40,741 nucleotides of DNA from Vibrio sp. Hep-1b-8 (GCF_006124995.1 NZ_QEWN01000016.1:1-40741), one strand, 5' to 3'; counted from the stretch's first letter, positions 1-9,294 are shown. Made by a program: numbers and translations. The notes: a model not told the origin generated them from the sequence alone.

Positions 1-710
1 TCAGTGCTATGCAGTATGTGTTACTTGCACGAATGAAACGAGCTTCCTTTAGGTTAGCATTTGAGTCAGAGTTCAGTGTTACTGATATTGCTTTTGAAGC
101 TCAATTCGAAAGCCTAGAAGCTTTTACCCGTGCTTTTTCAAGGATATTTGGGCAAACACCTTCCCAATTTAGAAATCAGCCTGAGTGGCGTTCTTGGCAC
201 TCAAAGTATGAATATCATCCACCAATAACAGGAGAAAGTGTAATGGATGTTCAAATCGTAGATTTCGAAAAAAGAGAAGTTGCATTAATTGAACATAAAG
301 GTAGCCCACGACTAGTATACGAGACAGCAGCTAAGTTTATAAATTGGCGAAAATTAACAGGTTTATCTCCAATAAAAACCAGCGAAACATTTGGTATTCC
401 TCATTCAGACCCAAGCGATACGCCAGATGATCAGTTTCAGTTTGATATCTGTGGCTCGCACGAAGGAGAGGTTCCAAGTAATGCCTATGGAATTAAATCT
501 GGAACAATACCAAGTGGGAGGTGCGCCATGGCAGTCCATAAAGGAAGCCATGACAGCATTGGCGATACCGTTTATCACTTATATCAAAAATGGCTGCCAA
601 ATAGTGAAGAAGAATTAAGAGACTACCCTTGTTACTTCCGTTACTTAAATTTTGTTCATGAAGTAAATGAATGTGAGTTGTTAACGGAGATCTACCTACC
701 AATTAAATAG
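1..710 (+). CDS. AraC-family regulator with GyrI-like effector domain (5' partial)
   Basis: The frame is open to the left edge, so the N-terminal part lies outside the window; the first in-frame codon starts at base 3 and the ATG at 9 is internal. The visible N-terminus is the second half of an AraC-type DNA-binding domain: an R-x-x-A-S helix, then VTDIAFEAQFESLEAFTRAFSRIFG and a TPSQFR end, the usual second helix-turn-helix. After a linker (about residues 60-80) comes a roughly 155-residue domain beginning MDVQIVDFEKREVALIEHKG and ending CELLTEIYLPIK, which has the layout of GyrI-like/AraC_E_bind small-molecule domains. Such proteins are cytoplasmic one-component transcription regulators; the ligand and targets cannot be read from the sequence. 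No neighbour in the window suggests its regulon. Confidence 0.85.
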   Translation, partial: SAMQYVLLARMKRASFRLAFESEFSVTDIAFEAQFESLEAFTRAFSRIFGQTPSQFRNQPEWRSWHSKYEYHPPITGESVMDVQIVDFEKREVALIEHKGSPRLVYETAAKFINWRKLTGLSPIKTSETFGIPHSDPSDTPDDQFQFDICGSHEGEVPSNAYGIKSGTIPSGRCAMAVHKGSHDSIGDTVYHLYQKWLPNSEEELRDYPCYFRYLNFVHEVNECELLTEIYLPIK

Positions 711-723
711 TATGTGGCTATTA

Positions 724-750
724 GCGGTGGTCAGCGTATCAAACCACCGC
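724..750 (+). terminator. Hairpin after the AraC-type gene
   Basis: A perfect 8-bp stem (724-731 with 743-750, GCGGTGGT/ACCACCGC) begins 14 bases after the regulator stop codon. The following bases are CGATTTGTT, so the T-run is weak. It probably terminates or stabilises the 3' end of the AraC-type transcript. Confidence 0.5.
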
Positions 751-1119
751 CGATTTGTTACATGTTGCTTGGTATAGGTGCTTTTTATTGCGGTTTCTCT
801 GTTGCTAACCATGAGGAAAAATAAGGCGACTTCAGTGACATGGTTCTCTTCTGAGTAATTACGTTAACGCGTTTCGGGGCAAAGGTGTGTTTGCCGTGAT
901 TGGCGCGGGCTGATTTTATTACATTAGAACATATCGAATTATCATAGTTAAAACGTGTGTCCCGTTAAGAATCGAGTGAATGAAATCAACGAGAGCAACT
1001 TTGCTCAAATGCGCCCGTTTACGCCGCGATCTGGCTGGAGTTGGAGGCAGAAGAGGGAGGCAGTTGAACGGCAAATCGCGCGCTTAAATAAAAACAACGG
1101 GTACTATATTTAACCACAG

Positions 1120-1143
1120 CGACCGCCATAAGGCGGTCGTTTT
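1120..1143. terminator. Hairpin between lipoprotein gene end and upstream gap
   Basis: An 8-bp perfect stem CGACCGCC/GGCGGTCG (1120-1127, 1132-1139) with a 4-base loop. It lies 5-10 bases beyond the stop codon of the minus-strand lipoprotein gene. The T-tract (1140-1143) is on the plus-strand side, so it fits a plus-strand terminator best, but it can also protect the minus transcript's 3' end. Confidence 0.6.
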
Positions 1144-1148
1144 CGAGG

Positions 1149-2183
1149 CTAATAAGTTTGTTCCGTGCTTTGGACGGAGCAGCGAAACCCTGAACGGTAT
1201 GACAGATTATCACTTACTATCGGGTCAAATGCGCGAGCGACCGTGACCATACCAACCCCACCTCGAACAACTTTATACTCACCTGATGCGGGGCCTTGTG
1301 GATCACGTTCCGGTGACACCTTATAGTAATCTTTGTTATACCAATCATTGACCCACTCCTCGGCATTTTCAGTCATATCGTAAATACCGAGGGGATTGGG
1401 CGCAAACATACCAACAGAGTTTAGGCCTGTGGCGATATTAGCGGTTTTATCGGTAAACTCTTCATAGCCACCTAATTCTGGATTATGGAAACCCCGTCCC
1501 CTAAACTGAATAAAGCCATTGTTGGTTGCGTAGTAAAGTTTTTGACCACGGCTGCGTGCAGCGTATTCCCATTGGGCTTCGGTAGGCAGATCGACAGGCA
1601 GAGCCGTTAACTGCCCCAGCCACTGACAATAGTTTTTTGCATCTTGCCAATTTACATTTCTAGCAGATTGTTTGAGAAAGTTAGGTAAGACGGATTTATA
1701 AATCTTAGAGCCGCGTTCTAGGTACTGCCCTTCATAAACACTCTGTTCAAATGGTCGACCTAATGTTTGTAGGTAGACATCATAATCCAGCAACTCCGCT
1801 TCATACTTTGACAACGAATAACTGCTTAACGTGACTTCATGTTGAATATCTGCACCACTGCTGACCATTTCTACCGCACTGTAACAGCTTGCTTCCGGCG
1901 TCCAGACCGGACGATTAAGATCGTCGTTCATGCAGGGCATACGAAAGTCGCCCATAATAAAACGGCCACCTTCGACAAACACCATATTTTCAATCGACTT
2001 TACCGCGACCTCAGCAATATTTTGTTTTAGTTCGCTGTCTGCATCTGGATAGTGTTTGTTGACATTACTAATAATGGTGTTGAGCTGCTGTTGAGAAAGC
2101 ACGTTGCTGGAAATGTCGATATCGCTATTGCATGCCGCCAATAAAGGAATCGCCCCGAGAAGACCTAGCCATTTATAATTCAT
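1149..2183 (-). CDS. SUMF1/FGE-fold lipoprotein
   Basis: A 344-residue protein with a lipoprotein signal: a short charged start (MNYKW), a hydrophobic stretch and lipobox LLAAC with Cys18. Residues +2/+3 are Asn-Ser, so outer-membrane sorting is expected. From about residue 66 it has the formylglycine-generating-enzyme fold: MVFVEGGRFIMGDF, then VNWQDAKNYCQWLG, LPTEAQWEYAARSRG, NPLGIYDMTENAEEWVNDWY, and VVRGG...SGFRC at the end. True FGEs carry two redox-active cysteines in an RGGSxxC...C segment; here the RGG is followed by VGMVTVARAF with no cysteine, so sulfatase-activating chemistry is unlikely and a binding or structural role in the envelope is inferred. Start at the ATG at 2183, preceded by GAGG at 7-base spacing, rather than the in-frame TTG six bases upstream. 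It is monocistronic; an inverted repeat lies just upstream of the ribosome binding site. Confidence 0.85.
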   Translation of the reverse strand: MNYKWLGLLGAIPLLAACNSDIDISSNVLSQQQLNTIISNVNKHYPDADSELKQNIAEVAVKSIENMVFVEGGRFIMGDFRMPCMNDDLNRPVWTPEASCYSAVEMVSSGADIQHEVTLSSYSLSKYEAELLDYDVYLQTLGRPFEQSVYEGQYLERGSKIYKSVLPNFLKQSARNVNWQDAKNYCQWLGQLTALPVDLPTEAQWEYAARSRGQKLYYATNNGFIQFRGRGFHNPELGGYEEFTDKTANIATGLNSVGMFAPNPLGIYDMTENAEEWVNDWYNKDYYKVSPERDPQGPASGEYKVVRGGVGMVTVARAFDPIVSDNLSYRSGFRCSVQSTEQTY

Positions 2184-2199
2184 TATCAATCCTCATTAT

Positions 2200-2224
2200 T
2201 TAGCCGTTTATTTTAAGCGGCTAA
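2200..2224 (-). promoter_or_regulatory. Inverted repeat in the lipoprotein gene leader
   Basis: Bases 2200-2210 and 2214-2224 form an 11-bp near-perfect inverted repeat with one T/C difference that can wobble-pair (TTAGCCGTTTA / TAAGCGGCTAA). It sits 17 bases upstream of the lipoprotein start, directly before its GAGG ribosome binding site. There is no T-run on the minus strand, so an operator or mRNA hairpin near the RBS is more likely than a terminator. Confidence 0.45.
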
Positions 2225-2382
2225 GCAGGTGACATGAAGTTATTGACCGGAAAATAATGTGATTTTCCTTCCTTCTCTGTGACCCTTGGGCTACTTTCCG
2301 GCTATGAGTATTATGTCAATAATCCATGAACTTATCTCGGCTGGCCTTGCGATGAAAAGTGGCGCCAATTGGCGGTTGATGG

Positions 2383-2415
2383 AAAATACCGTCAAGCATT
2401 GATGTTTGACGGTAT
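2383..2415 (-). terminator. Terminator of the cydDC transcript
   Basis: Perfect 10-bp stem ATACCGTCAA/TTGACGGTAT (2386-2395 with 2406-2415), starting 11 bases past the cydC stop on the minus strand and followed there by TTTTCC. A good Rho-independent terminator. Confidence 0.8.
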
Positions 2416-2426
2416 AGGGTATGTGA

Positions 2427-4148
2427 CTACAGAGTTTGACTGAGTTGATAATAGCGACCTTGTTGTGCGAGGAGTTCCCTGTGGCTACCATGTTCAACAA
2501 TTTCACCTTGTTCAATTAGACAAATACTGTCCATCTTGTCTAAATCAACTAAGCGGTGAGTAATAAAGACAACGGTTTTATCAACGAAGTGTTGCTCAAA
2601 GAGCTGCATGATCTGCTGTTCGGTTTGCTTATCCAACCCTTCAGTTGGTTCGTCAAGCAGTAAAATGGGGGCGTTATGAAGTAATGCACGAGCAATACCC
2701 ACTCGACGTTTTTCTCCACCCGATAACTGACGACCGCCATCGCCAAGCCAAGTATCTAACCCGGCATCATTGAGCAGCTTGGCTAATCCGACCTGAGTTA
2801 ATACCTGTGCCAGTTCATCGTCATTTGCTTGTGGTTTAGCCATGATCAGGTTGTCTCGCAAAGAGCCGTTTAGGATATCGACCCGCTGGCTGACCACACT
2901 GATTGCCTTGCGAAGGTCGCTTTCGCTCCACTTTTGAATTGGCATTCCAGCGATTTTAATCTCACCCTGCTTTACATCCCAATAACGGTTTAGTAATTGG
3001 AGCAGAGTAGACTTGCCCGATCCCGTCTGACCAACGACAGCAATACGGTGTTTGGCCGGTATGTTAAGGCTAATCTTTTTAAGCACTTCGCTTTCTGTAT
3101 CTGGGTAGCTGAAAGAGACACTCTGATACTCAATCGAAAATGCTTGATTATGACTATCGCTATGCTCCGGGAATTGGACATCTGGTTCAGAGAGAATAAT
3201 GTCGTTCAATCTGCGAGCAGAGGTAAGAGTCTGACCTAAATGCTGGAATGCGCCTGCGATAGGCATGAGTAGCTCGACACTCGCCATCGTTGCGAAGGCA
3301 ACTAAGGCGATCATTGGATCTGGCGTATTTCCGCCGATGCCATCAGCAGCGAGCCAAAGCATCAATATAATTGTCCAGCCATTAGCAAGTAGCAGTAGAG
3401 TTTGTGCAAGGCCAGAGAAATGGGCGTTAAAGAACTGGTTCTTTAGCAGCTTTTCTTGAGTGCTCAAGATCGCCTCACGGTAACGTTGCTCTGCACCGAA
3501 TAGGGTTAGCTCACTGTAACCTTGAAGCCAGTCTAAGGTCGAAATACGAAGCTCAGCTTTATTTTGTGTTAGCTCGCTACCATTTCGTTTGCCTAACTTA
3601 TAAAAAAGTATCGGCCAAGTAACTAGCAGGGCAAAAAGAATCGCCCCTAATGTCATACCAAGTTCGGCGTCAAACCAACTTACTAGCGCTGTAAGGCCAA
3701 ATATACCTAGCGTACCGACGATCATTGGACTAACAAGTCTTAGGTAGACATGATCCATGGCGTCGATGTCGGCAACCAAACGGTTAAGTAAGTCAGCGTC
3801 ACGTAGGTTTGATACGCGGCCCGGAATGAGTGGAGCAAGCTTGGAAAAGAAGAAAATACGTAAGTCGGTTAGGAGCTTAAAGGTCGCGTTGTGACTCACT
3901 ACGCGTTCCCCCCAGCGTCCTGCGGTTCTGCCCATAGCAAAACCACGAACAAAGGCGCCCGGCAACATGTAGTTGAAGGTCTCGCGTGCAATCGTCAATC
4001 CCGCGATTGCGGCGGCGGATAAAAACCAACCAGACAGGGTCAATAAGCCGATAGAAGCAGCAAGAGTCAGGAACGCAAGCAACATCCCGAGCGATAGGCC
4101 GAACCAATGCTTCTTATACAGTTTGAGGTAGGGAAGGAGTTCACGCAT
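2427..4148 (-). CDS. cydC: CydC, ABC exporter subunit for cysteine/glutathione
   Basis: Half of the heterodimeric inner-membrane ABC exporter CydDC, which sends cysteine and glutathione to the periplasm and is needed to assemble cytochrome bd and periplasmic c-type cytochromes. It has an N-terminal membrane domain (about residues 15-320, six expected helices) and a nucleotide-binding domain: Walker A GQTGSGKS 373-380, signature LSGGEK 475-480, Walker B LLLDE ending at Glu500, then an H-loop in FITHRL. The frame extends further upstream, but starting at MRELLPYLKL gives 573 residues, the same length as the E. coli protein, with an AAGGGGA ribosome binding site. This start lies inside cydD, whose stop codon overlaps by 8 bases, so the two are translationally coupled. 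Confidence 0.95.
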   Translation of the reverse strand: MRELLPYLKLYKKHWFGLSLGMLLAFLTLAASIGLLTLSGWFLSAAAIAGLTIARETFNYMLPGAFVRGFAMGRTAGRWGERVVSHNATFKLLTDLRIFFFSKLAPLIPGRVSNLRDADLLNRLVADIDAMDHVYLRLVSPMIVGTLGIFGLTALVSWFDAELGMTLGAILFALLVTWPILFYKLGKRNGSELTQNKAELRISTLDWLQGYSELTLFGAEQRYREAILSTQEKLLKNQFFNAHFSGLAQTLLLLANGWTIILMLWLAADGIGGNTPDPMIALVAFATMASVELLMPIAGAFQHLGQTLTSARRLNDIILSEPDVQFPEHSDSHNQAFSIEYQSVSFSYPDTESEVLKKISLNIPAKHRIAVVGQTGSGKSTLLQLLNRYWDVKQGEIKIAGMPIQKWSESDLRKAISVVSQRVDILNGSLRDNLIMAKPQANDDELAQVLTQVGLAKLLNDAGLDTWLGDGGRQLSGGEKRRVGIARALLHNAPILLLDEPTEGLDKQTEQQIMQLFEQHFVDKTVVFITHRLVDLDKMDSICLIEQGEIVEHGSHRELLAQQGRYYQLSQTL

Positions 4149-5928
4149 CAAGATTCCCCTTATTCGCTTGGTTAAGTGCCTGATTGGCACTGAGCATTTC
4201 TTGGAAAAGCCCTTGTTGTTGAGCCAACTGAGCAAAGCTACCGCTTTGAACAATTAAACCATCACGCATCACAAGGATTTGTTCTACATTCTGAAGTGGC
4301 GTCAGTTGATGTGTCACCATTAGCGCTGTTTTGTTTTCTATTTGGTTTTGTAAACCTTGCATGACTAAGCGTTCACTTCTTGCATCTAAGCTCGCTGTAG
4401 GCTCATCGAGTAACCAAAACTGACCGTTTTGAATCATGGCACGTGCAAGCGCTAGGCGCTGAGCCTGACCGACGGACAAACCACCCGAACGATCGGAAAC
4501 CGCATAATCTAAACCGTGTTGGTTAACAAATTCAGCCGAGAAGGACTCTTCCAGTGCACGCTGAACGCTTTCTTCACTGACGTTGGATTTGCCCAGCGTG
4601 ATGTTGTCACGAATGGTGCCGTGCAATAAAAGTGGGTTTTGTCCGACCCAACTGATGTTTTGACGCCAGTTAGCGAGATCAATCTCGGTACGTTCAATAT
4701 TATTGATGGTCAACGAACCGCTGTAAGGCAAGAAGCCTAAGATAGCGTTGATTAGCGACGTTTTACCTGCACCGCTAGGCCCGACTAACGCCGTAGTTTG
4801 ACACGCCGTGAGTTCAAAGCTGACAGGGCCTAATAGTTTCGTCCCTTCAGGAGAGAAGACTTCAAGATCCGTTGCGCGAATAGTGATAGCGTCATTATCA
4901 GCGAGCGTCTGACTACCAGAACGGACAGTCTCTACGTCAATTTCAATAAATTCAACAATGCTCTCTGCAGCGCCCACTGCTTGCTGTTTAGCGTGGTAGA
5001 AAGTGCCTAGATCACGAAGAGGCTGATAAAACTCAGGGGCGAGGATCAGAATAAACAGCCCAGCAAACAGAGTGACCCCCGTGCCGTAATCGCCAAAGTT
5101 CAACTCACCGATAAAGGCGAAGCCAAAGTAAACGGCTGTCAGTGCGATTGAGATTGAGGTGAAAAACTCAAGCACAGCAGATGACAGGAAGGCAATTCTA
5201 AGTACGTCCATGGTTCGGGTACGAAACACTTCTGACGCACCGCGCATCACTTCTGTTTCTGCCTTAGTTCTATCAAACAAACGGATGGTCGTCATTGATT
5301 GAAGACGGTCGTAAAAGTGCCCGGATAAACGTTGCAATGCTTTAAAGTTTTTATGGTTTGCGTCAGCCGCTTTCATACCGACCAAAGCCATAAATAATGG
5401 CACTAGCGGTGCAGTAATTAGAAAAATGAGTCCAGCAGCCCAGTTAACGGGGAAGACGACGATCAAAATGACGAACGGAATCAAGACTGACAACGACATC
5501 TGCGGCAAATAGCGCGCAAAGAAGTCATGCATATCTTCTACTTGTTCTAAGAGTAGCGTTGCCCATGCACCCGCTGGTTTACCTTTGATATAAGCAGGCC
5601 CCAGTTCGCGTAATTTGTCTAAGATGAGTTGGCGAATATAGATACGAATTTGTTCACCACAACGGTACCCCGCAATTTCACGTCCCCATGAGCAGAGGGC
5701 ACGTATGGCTACGATAGCGGCGAGACCAAAAAAGTGAGGCACTAACGTGTACTTATCGACATGCTCGATAATCAACTGATGCAGTATGGTTGCAAGCAGG
5801 GCGGCTTGAGCCAATAGAAAAATGCTTGAAAGAACGCCAAGACCGACAGCGACCATAAGCCAGCGTTTGGCGAGCTTACTTTGCTGCTTGAGCCATTGAT
5901 TCAAGCTGCGTTGTTTCTTTTTATCCAT
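4141..5928 (-). CDS. cydD: CydD, ABC exporter subunit for cysteine/glutathione
   Basis: Partner of CydC in the inner-membrane thiol exporter. 595 residues (E. coli about 588). The membrane domain occupies roughly 20-320; the ATPase domain has Walker A GPSGAGKT 383-390, signature LSVGQ 484-488 (Gly replaced by Val, common in asymmetric ABC heterodimers) and Walker B FWLLDE with Glu509, followed by the H-loop VTHQL. It is the first gene of the cydDC unit and overlaps cydC by 8 bases. trxB lies upstream on the same strand, separated by a terminator, an order also found in E. coli (trxB-cydD-cydC). A Fur-like sequence lies 12 bases before the start codon. Confidence 0.95.
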   Translation of the reverse strand: MDKKKQRSLNQWLKQQSKLAKRWLMVAVGLGVLSSIFLLAQAALLATILHQLIIEHVDKYTLVPHFFGLAAIVAIRALCSWGREIAGYRCGEQIRIYIRQLILDKLRELGPAYIKGKPAGAWATLLLEQVEDMHDFFARYLPQMSLSVLIPFVILIVVFPVNWAAGLIFLITAPLVPLFMALVGMKAADANHKNFKALQRLSGHFYDRLQSMTTIRLFDRTKAETEVMRGASEVFRTRTMDVLRIAFLSSAVLEFFTSISIALTAVYFGFAFIGELNFGDYGTGVTLFAGLFILILAPEFYQPLRDLGTFYHAKQQAVGAAESIVEFIEIDVETVRSGSQTLADNDAITIRATDLEVFSPEGTKLLGPVSFELTACQTTALVGPSGAGKTSLINAILGFLPYSGSLTINNIERTEIDLANWRQNISWVGQNPLLLHGTIRDNITLGKSNVSEESVQRALEESFSAEFVNQHGLDYAVSDRSGGLSVGQAQRLALARAMIQNGQFWLLDEPTASLDARSERLVMQGLQNQIENKTALMVTHQLTPLQNVEQILVMRDGLIVQSGSFAQLAQQQGLFQEMLSANQALNQANKGNLDA

Positions 5929-5939
5929 TGTGAAGGCTT

Positions 5940-5955
5940 AATGAGAATTATTATT
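5940..5955 (-). promoter_or_regulatory. Possible Fur box upstream of cydD
   Basis: AATGAGAATTATTATT matches 13 of 16 positions of the core of the Fur consensus (AATGATAATCATTATC). It lies between the trxB terminator and the cydD start. The region is A/T-rich, so a chance match is possible. No promoter position is known. Confidence 0.3.
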
Positions 5956-5984
5956 AGCGATTAGAACTGCGCATTATACAAAAG

Positions 5985-6013
5985 AAAGCCCCGCGGTAAC
6001 ACCGCAGGGCTTT
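5985..6013 (-). terminator. trxB terminator
   Basis: A 13-bp stem (5985-5997 with 6001-6013) with a 3-base loop. The single mismatch on the plus strand becomes a G-U pair in the minus-strand RNA, which then runs into CTTTTGT. This fits termination of trxB 28 bases after its stop codon. Confidence 0.85.
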
Positions 6014-6040
6014 AAGGATTTGAGCCAAAAGTGAAAAATA

Positions 6041-7078
<1,038 letters not shown>

Positions 7079-7343
7079 TTAGCAAGCGTGAAAACAGGAA
7101 TAATTGGTTATAGGTTAGAACGCAATCGTTACATTTTGTGTGGCGAGTGGTTGATATAACCTGTTGAAGTTTAAAAGGTATTCCTAGTGTGATAGTGAAG
7201 TCGTCTAATATTTTCAATCCTCGCTTTTTAAATCTGGTTGAATTGTCTGATTTAAATTACCTTAATGGATAAAAGTTCTTTATATACATTTATGTTGGAT
7301 TGAAATGCTAAAAAAAGTTGATCTTACAATACAAGTGCGCAAA

Positions 7344-7394
7344 TAATGAATGTGAACAAGATGTTAATCATATTATAGGTATGTACATTCATTA
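7344..7394 (+). promoter_or_regulatory. Spaced inverted repeat before the dioxygenase operon
   Basis: Perfect 10-base arms TAATGAATGT (7344-7353) and ACATTCATTA (7385-7394), 31 bases apart. The second arm ends right at the AAGGAG ribosome binding site, and the spacer holds a TATTAT that could be a -10 box. The layout suits two half-operators flanking a promoter, or an RNA stem sequestering the ribosome binding site. Confidence 0.45.
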
Positions 7395-7405
7395 AGGAGA
7401 TGATG

Positions 7406-8062
7406 ATGTTACATCAGCGTGAAACTACCCTTCAACTCACCAAACTTAGCGATACGGCGATTGCTCAGCTTGCACCATCGTTTACTCAGCTTCCGCACAC
7501 AGAACATGCCGATGGTAAATTCCGCTTAAGACGTTATTCCGTTGTCTCTTTTCGAGATGGCGAAGTAGTCGATTTGGGCAAAAATGAATTTATGCAAACG
7601 GACGATATTAACCGTTTCCAAGGCAACGTTGTCAGACAGTTTGAACCTATTGAAGAGAGCACTCTAAACAGTGATGGTATGCGCGAGATGTGTCAGCTCT
7701 TTGTTTCTTCAAACAATCTGACTAATGAGCATGAGATTGAAATTCATCAGATCCGTATTGCAGCTATTTACGATGAGACACAAGTCGCTCCTGAAGGTGT
7801 TCACCAAGACGGATTTGAGCATATCGCGCTTGTTGGCATGGGGCGTCACAATATCGAAGGTGGCGATATCATGCTTTACAACAGCTTCAATGAAGCGCCA
7901 TTTTTCCGCAAGGTTTTACAAAGTGGTGAGGTCGCAATGCTCGCTGACGACAAGCTATGGCATAACGCTCAGCCAATCCGCTCTGTAATCGAAGGCCAAG
8001 AAGGCTATATGGATGTATTTGTTCTAACCGCGAAGGATGCAGTGAATGAGCTTCACTCCTAA
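7406..8062 (+). CDS. 2-oxoglutarate/Fe(II) dioxygenase of the amino-acid hydroxylase type (PF10014-like)
   Basis: 218 residues if started at the third of three consecutive ATGs, which has AAGGAG at 6-base spacing. The fold signature is a non-haem iron triad: His133-x-Asp135 in EGVHQDGFEHI and His186 in LWHNAQPI, with Arg192 a candidate 2-oxoglutarate ligand; a GGDIMLYN stretch lies between. This arrangement resembles the PF10014 family, whose studied member is the L-isoleucine 4-hydroxylase of Bacillus thuringiensis. The likely reaction is therefore oxidative hydroxylation of a free amino acid, with succinate and CO2 as co-products, in the cytoplasm; the substrate is inferred only by family. 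Its stop codon lies inside the next gene (17-base overlap), so it is coupled to the PLP enzyme and probably acts in the same pathway. Confidence 0.8.
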   Translation: MLHQRETTLQLTKLSDTAIAQLAPSFTQLPHTEHADGKFRLRRYSVVSFRDGEVVDLGKNEFMQTDDINRFQGNVVRQFEPIEESTLNSDGMREMCQLFVSSNNLTNEHEIEIHQIRIAAIYDETQVAPEGVHQDGFEHIALVGMGRHNIEGGDIMLYNSFNEAPFFRKVLQSGEVAMLADDKLWHNAQPIRSVIEGQEGYMDVFVLTAKDAVNELHS

Positions 8063-9281
8063 TTTAGTAAGAGCGCAGTTTAGCGCTCTTAATCAGACTC
8101 ATAATGACTTACCAGTGCTATTTCTTGATGGCCCAGGAGGCTCTCAAGTACCTCAATCCGTATTGGATGCGATGACCGCTTATCTTGGATTCTTCAATTC
8201 TAACTTGGGTGGACACTATTTCTCTAGCCGCAATACTACCGACTTAATGAAGCAAGCTCGCGAGCATGCTCAGGCTTTGGTCAATGCTGAATCGAGCGAT
8301 AATATTGTCTTCGGTGCCAATATGACGTCACTCACGTTCCAATTGAGTCGTGCTATAAGCCGCGATTGGAAGGCCGGGGATGAAGTGGTTGTTACCGCAT
8401 TAGATCATTACTCGAATGTATCAAGCTGGCAGCAAGCAGCAGAAGACAAAGGGGTTGTTGTTCGACAAGCTCGTGTTGAGGAGTCGGACTGTAGCCTAGA
8501 TATCGATCATCTTATCTCTCTTATTAATGATAAGACGACCTTGGTAGCATTAACTTTCGCGTCAAATACGACGGGTTCAATCGTCGATATGCAGCGTGTC
8601 ATTGAAGCGGCACATACTGTGGATGCGATGGTCTATATTGATGCGGTACATTATGCACCCCATCATTTGGTTGATGTCCAACAACTTGGTTGTGATTTTC
8701 TTGCTTGCTCAGCGTACAAGTTTTTTGGACCGCACGTTGGGATTGCCTATGTCGCGCCTAAATGGCTACATACGTTGAAACCATACAAAGTTGAACCAGC
8801 AACGAATGTGGGGCCTGGTCGTTTTGAGACAGGTACGCAAAGTTTTGAAGGTCTAGCCGGAGTGGTTGCAGCGGTGAGATACCTAGCTCAATGGGGTAAG
8901 GACGGCGACTCGCTGAGAAATCGCTTGATTGACTCCTACAAGCAGTACAATCAACACGAGTCTGCGATCAACGAACGGGTTCTGGCTAGGTTGTCAGAAT
9001 TAGATGGCGTCACCTTGCTAGGGCGCAATGAGGCAGATAGCCAAAAGAGAACACCGACTTTCGCCTTGACCTTCGATCAACATACGCCTGAAGAGGTAGC
9101 GAAGAAGCTTGGGGAGCGTAACATTTGTGTCTGGAATGGGCATTTCTACGCACTCGGATTAGTCAGGCAGTTAGGTCTCGAGTCGACAGGTGGGGTAGTA
9201 CGAATTGGCTTTATGCACTACAACACATTAGAAGAAGTGGACATTCTGTTTGATGAACTGAAAGCAATTCTTACCCATTAA
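8046..9281 (+). CDS. Class V aminotransferase-fold PLP enzyme, VC1184-type, lacking the desulfurase Cys
   Basis: 411 residues, cytoplasmic. It has the cysteine-desulfurase-like fold: N-terminal FLDGPGGSQVP, an NFSS-like GHYFSSRNT segment, cofactor residues Asp199 and His202 (YIDAVHYAPH) and the Schiff-base lysine Lys225 in CSAYKFFGPH. In SufS/CsdA the catalytic cysteine lies in a GHHCA segment near the C-terminus; the matching place here reads GHFYA (about 366-370), so the persulfide-forming cysteine is replaced by Tyr. Cys361 lies a few residues before and would not be equivalent. Automatic names such as 'cysteine desulfurase-like' are therefore probably wrong; a lyase or transaminase acting on the hydroxylated amino acid is a reasonable inference. 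The start lies 17 bases inside the dioxygenase gene. Confidence 0.85.
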   Translation: MSFTPNLVRAQFSALNQTHNDLPVLFLDGPGGSQVPQSVLDAMTAYLGFFNSNLGGHYFSSRNTTDLMKQAREHAQALVNAESSDNIVFGANMTSLTFQLSRAISRDWKAGDEVVVTALDHYSNVSSWQQAAEDKGVVVRQARVEESDCSLDIDHLISLINDKTTLVALTFASNTTGSIVDMQRVIEAAHTVDAMVYIDAVHYAPHHLVDVQQLGCDFLACSAYKFFGPHVGIAYVAPKWLHTLKPYKVEPATNVGPGRFETGTQSFEGLAGVVAAVRYLAQWGKDGDSLRNRLIDSYKQYNQHESAINERVLARLSELDGVTLLGRNEADSQKRTPTFALTFDQHTPEEVAKKLGERNICVWNGHFYALGLVRQLGLESTGGVVRIGFMHYNTLEEVDILFDELKAILTH

Positions 9282-9294
9282 TCGACCCAAATTA

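Larger units (their letters stand above)
711..1148. other. Gene-poor intergenic stretch, possible decayed coding
   Basis: I find no convincing gene here. It holds two hairpins (724-750 and 1120-1139). Around 980-1110 several short overlapping frames stay open on both strands, for example a 35-codon plus-strand frame starting near 981 and one ending GYYI-stop at about 1112. None has a plausible Shine-Dalgarno site or a recognisable protein, so this may be eroded coding sequence or chance. Confidence 0.5.

Noticed and set aside
4149..4253. 35-residue extension of cydC
   Set aside because: It lies inside cydD and would give a length above the family norm; the internal start has a good ribosome binding site.
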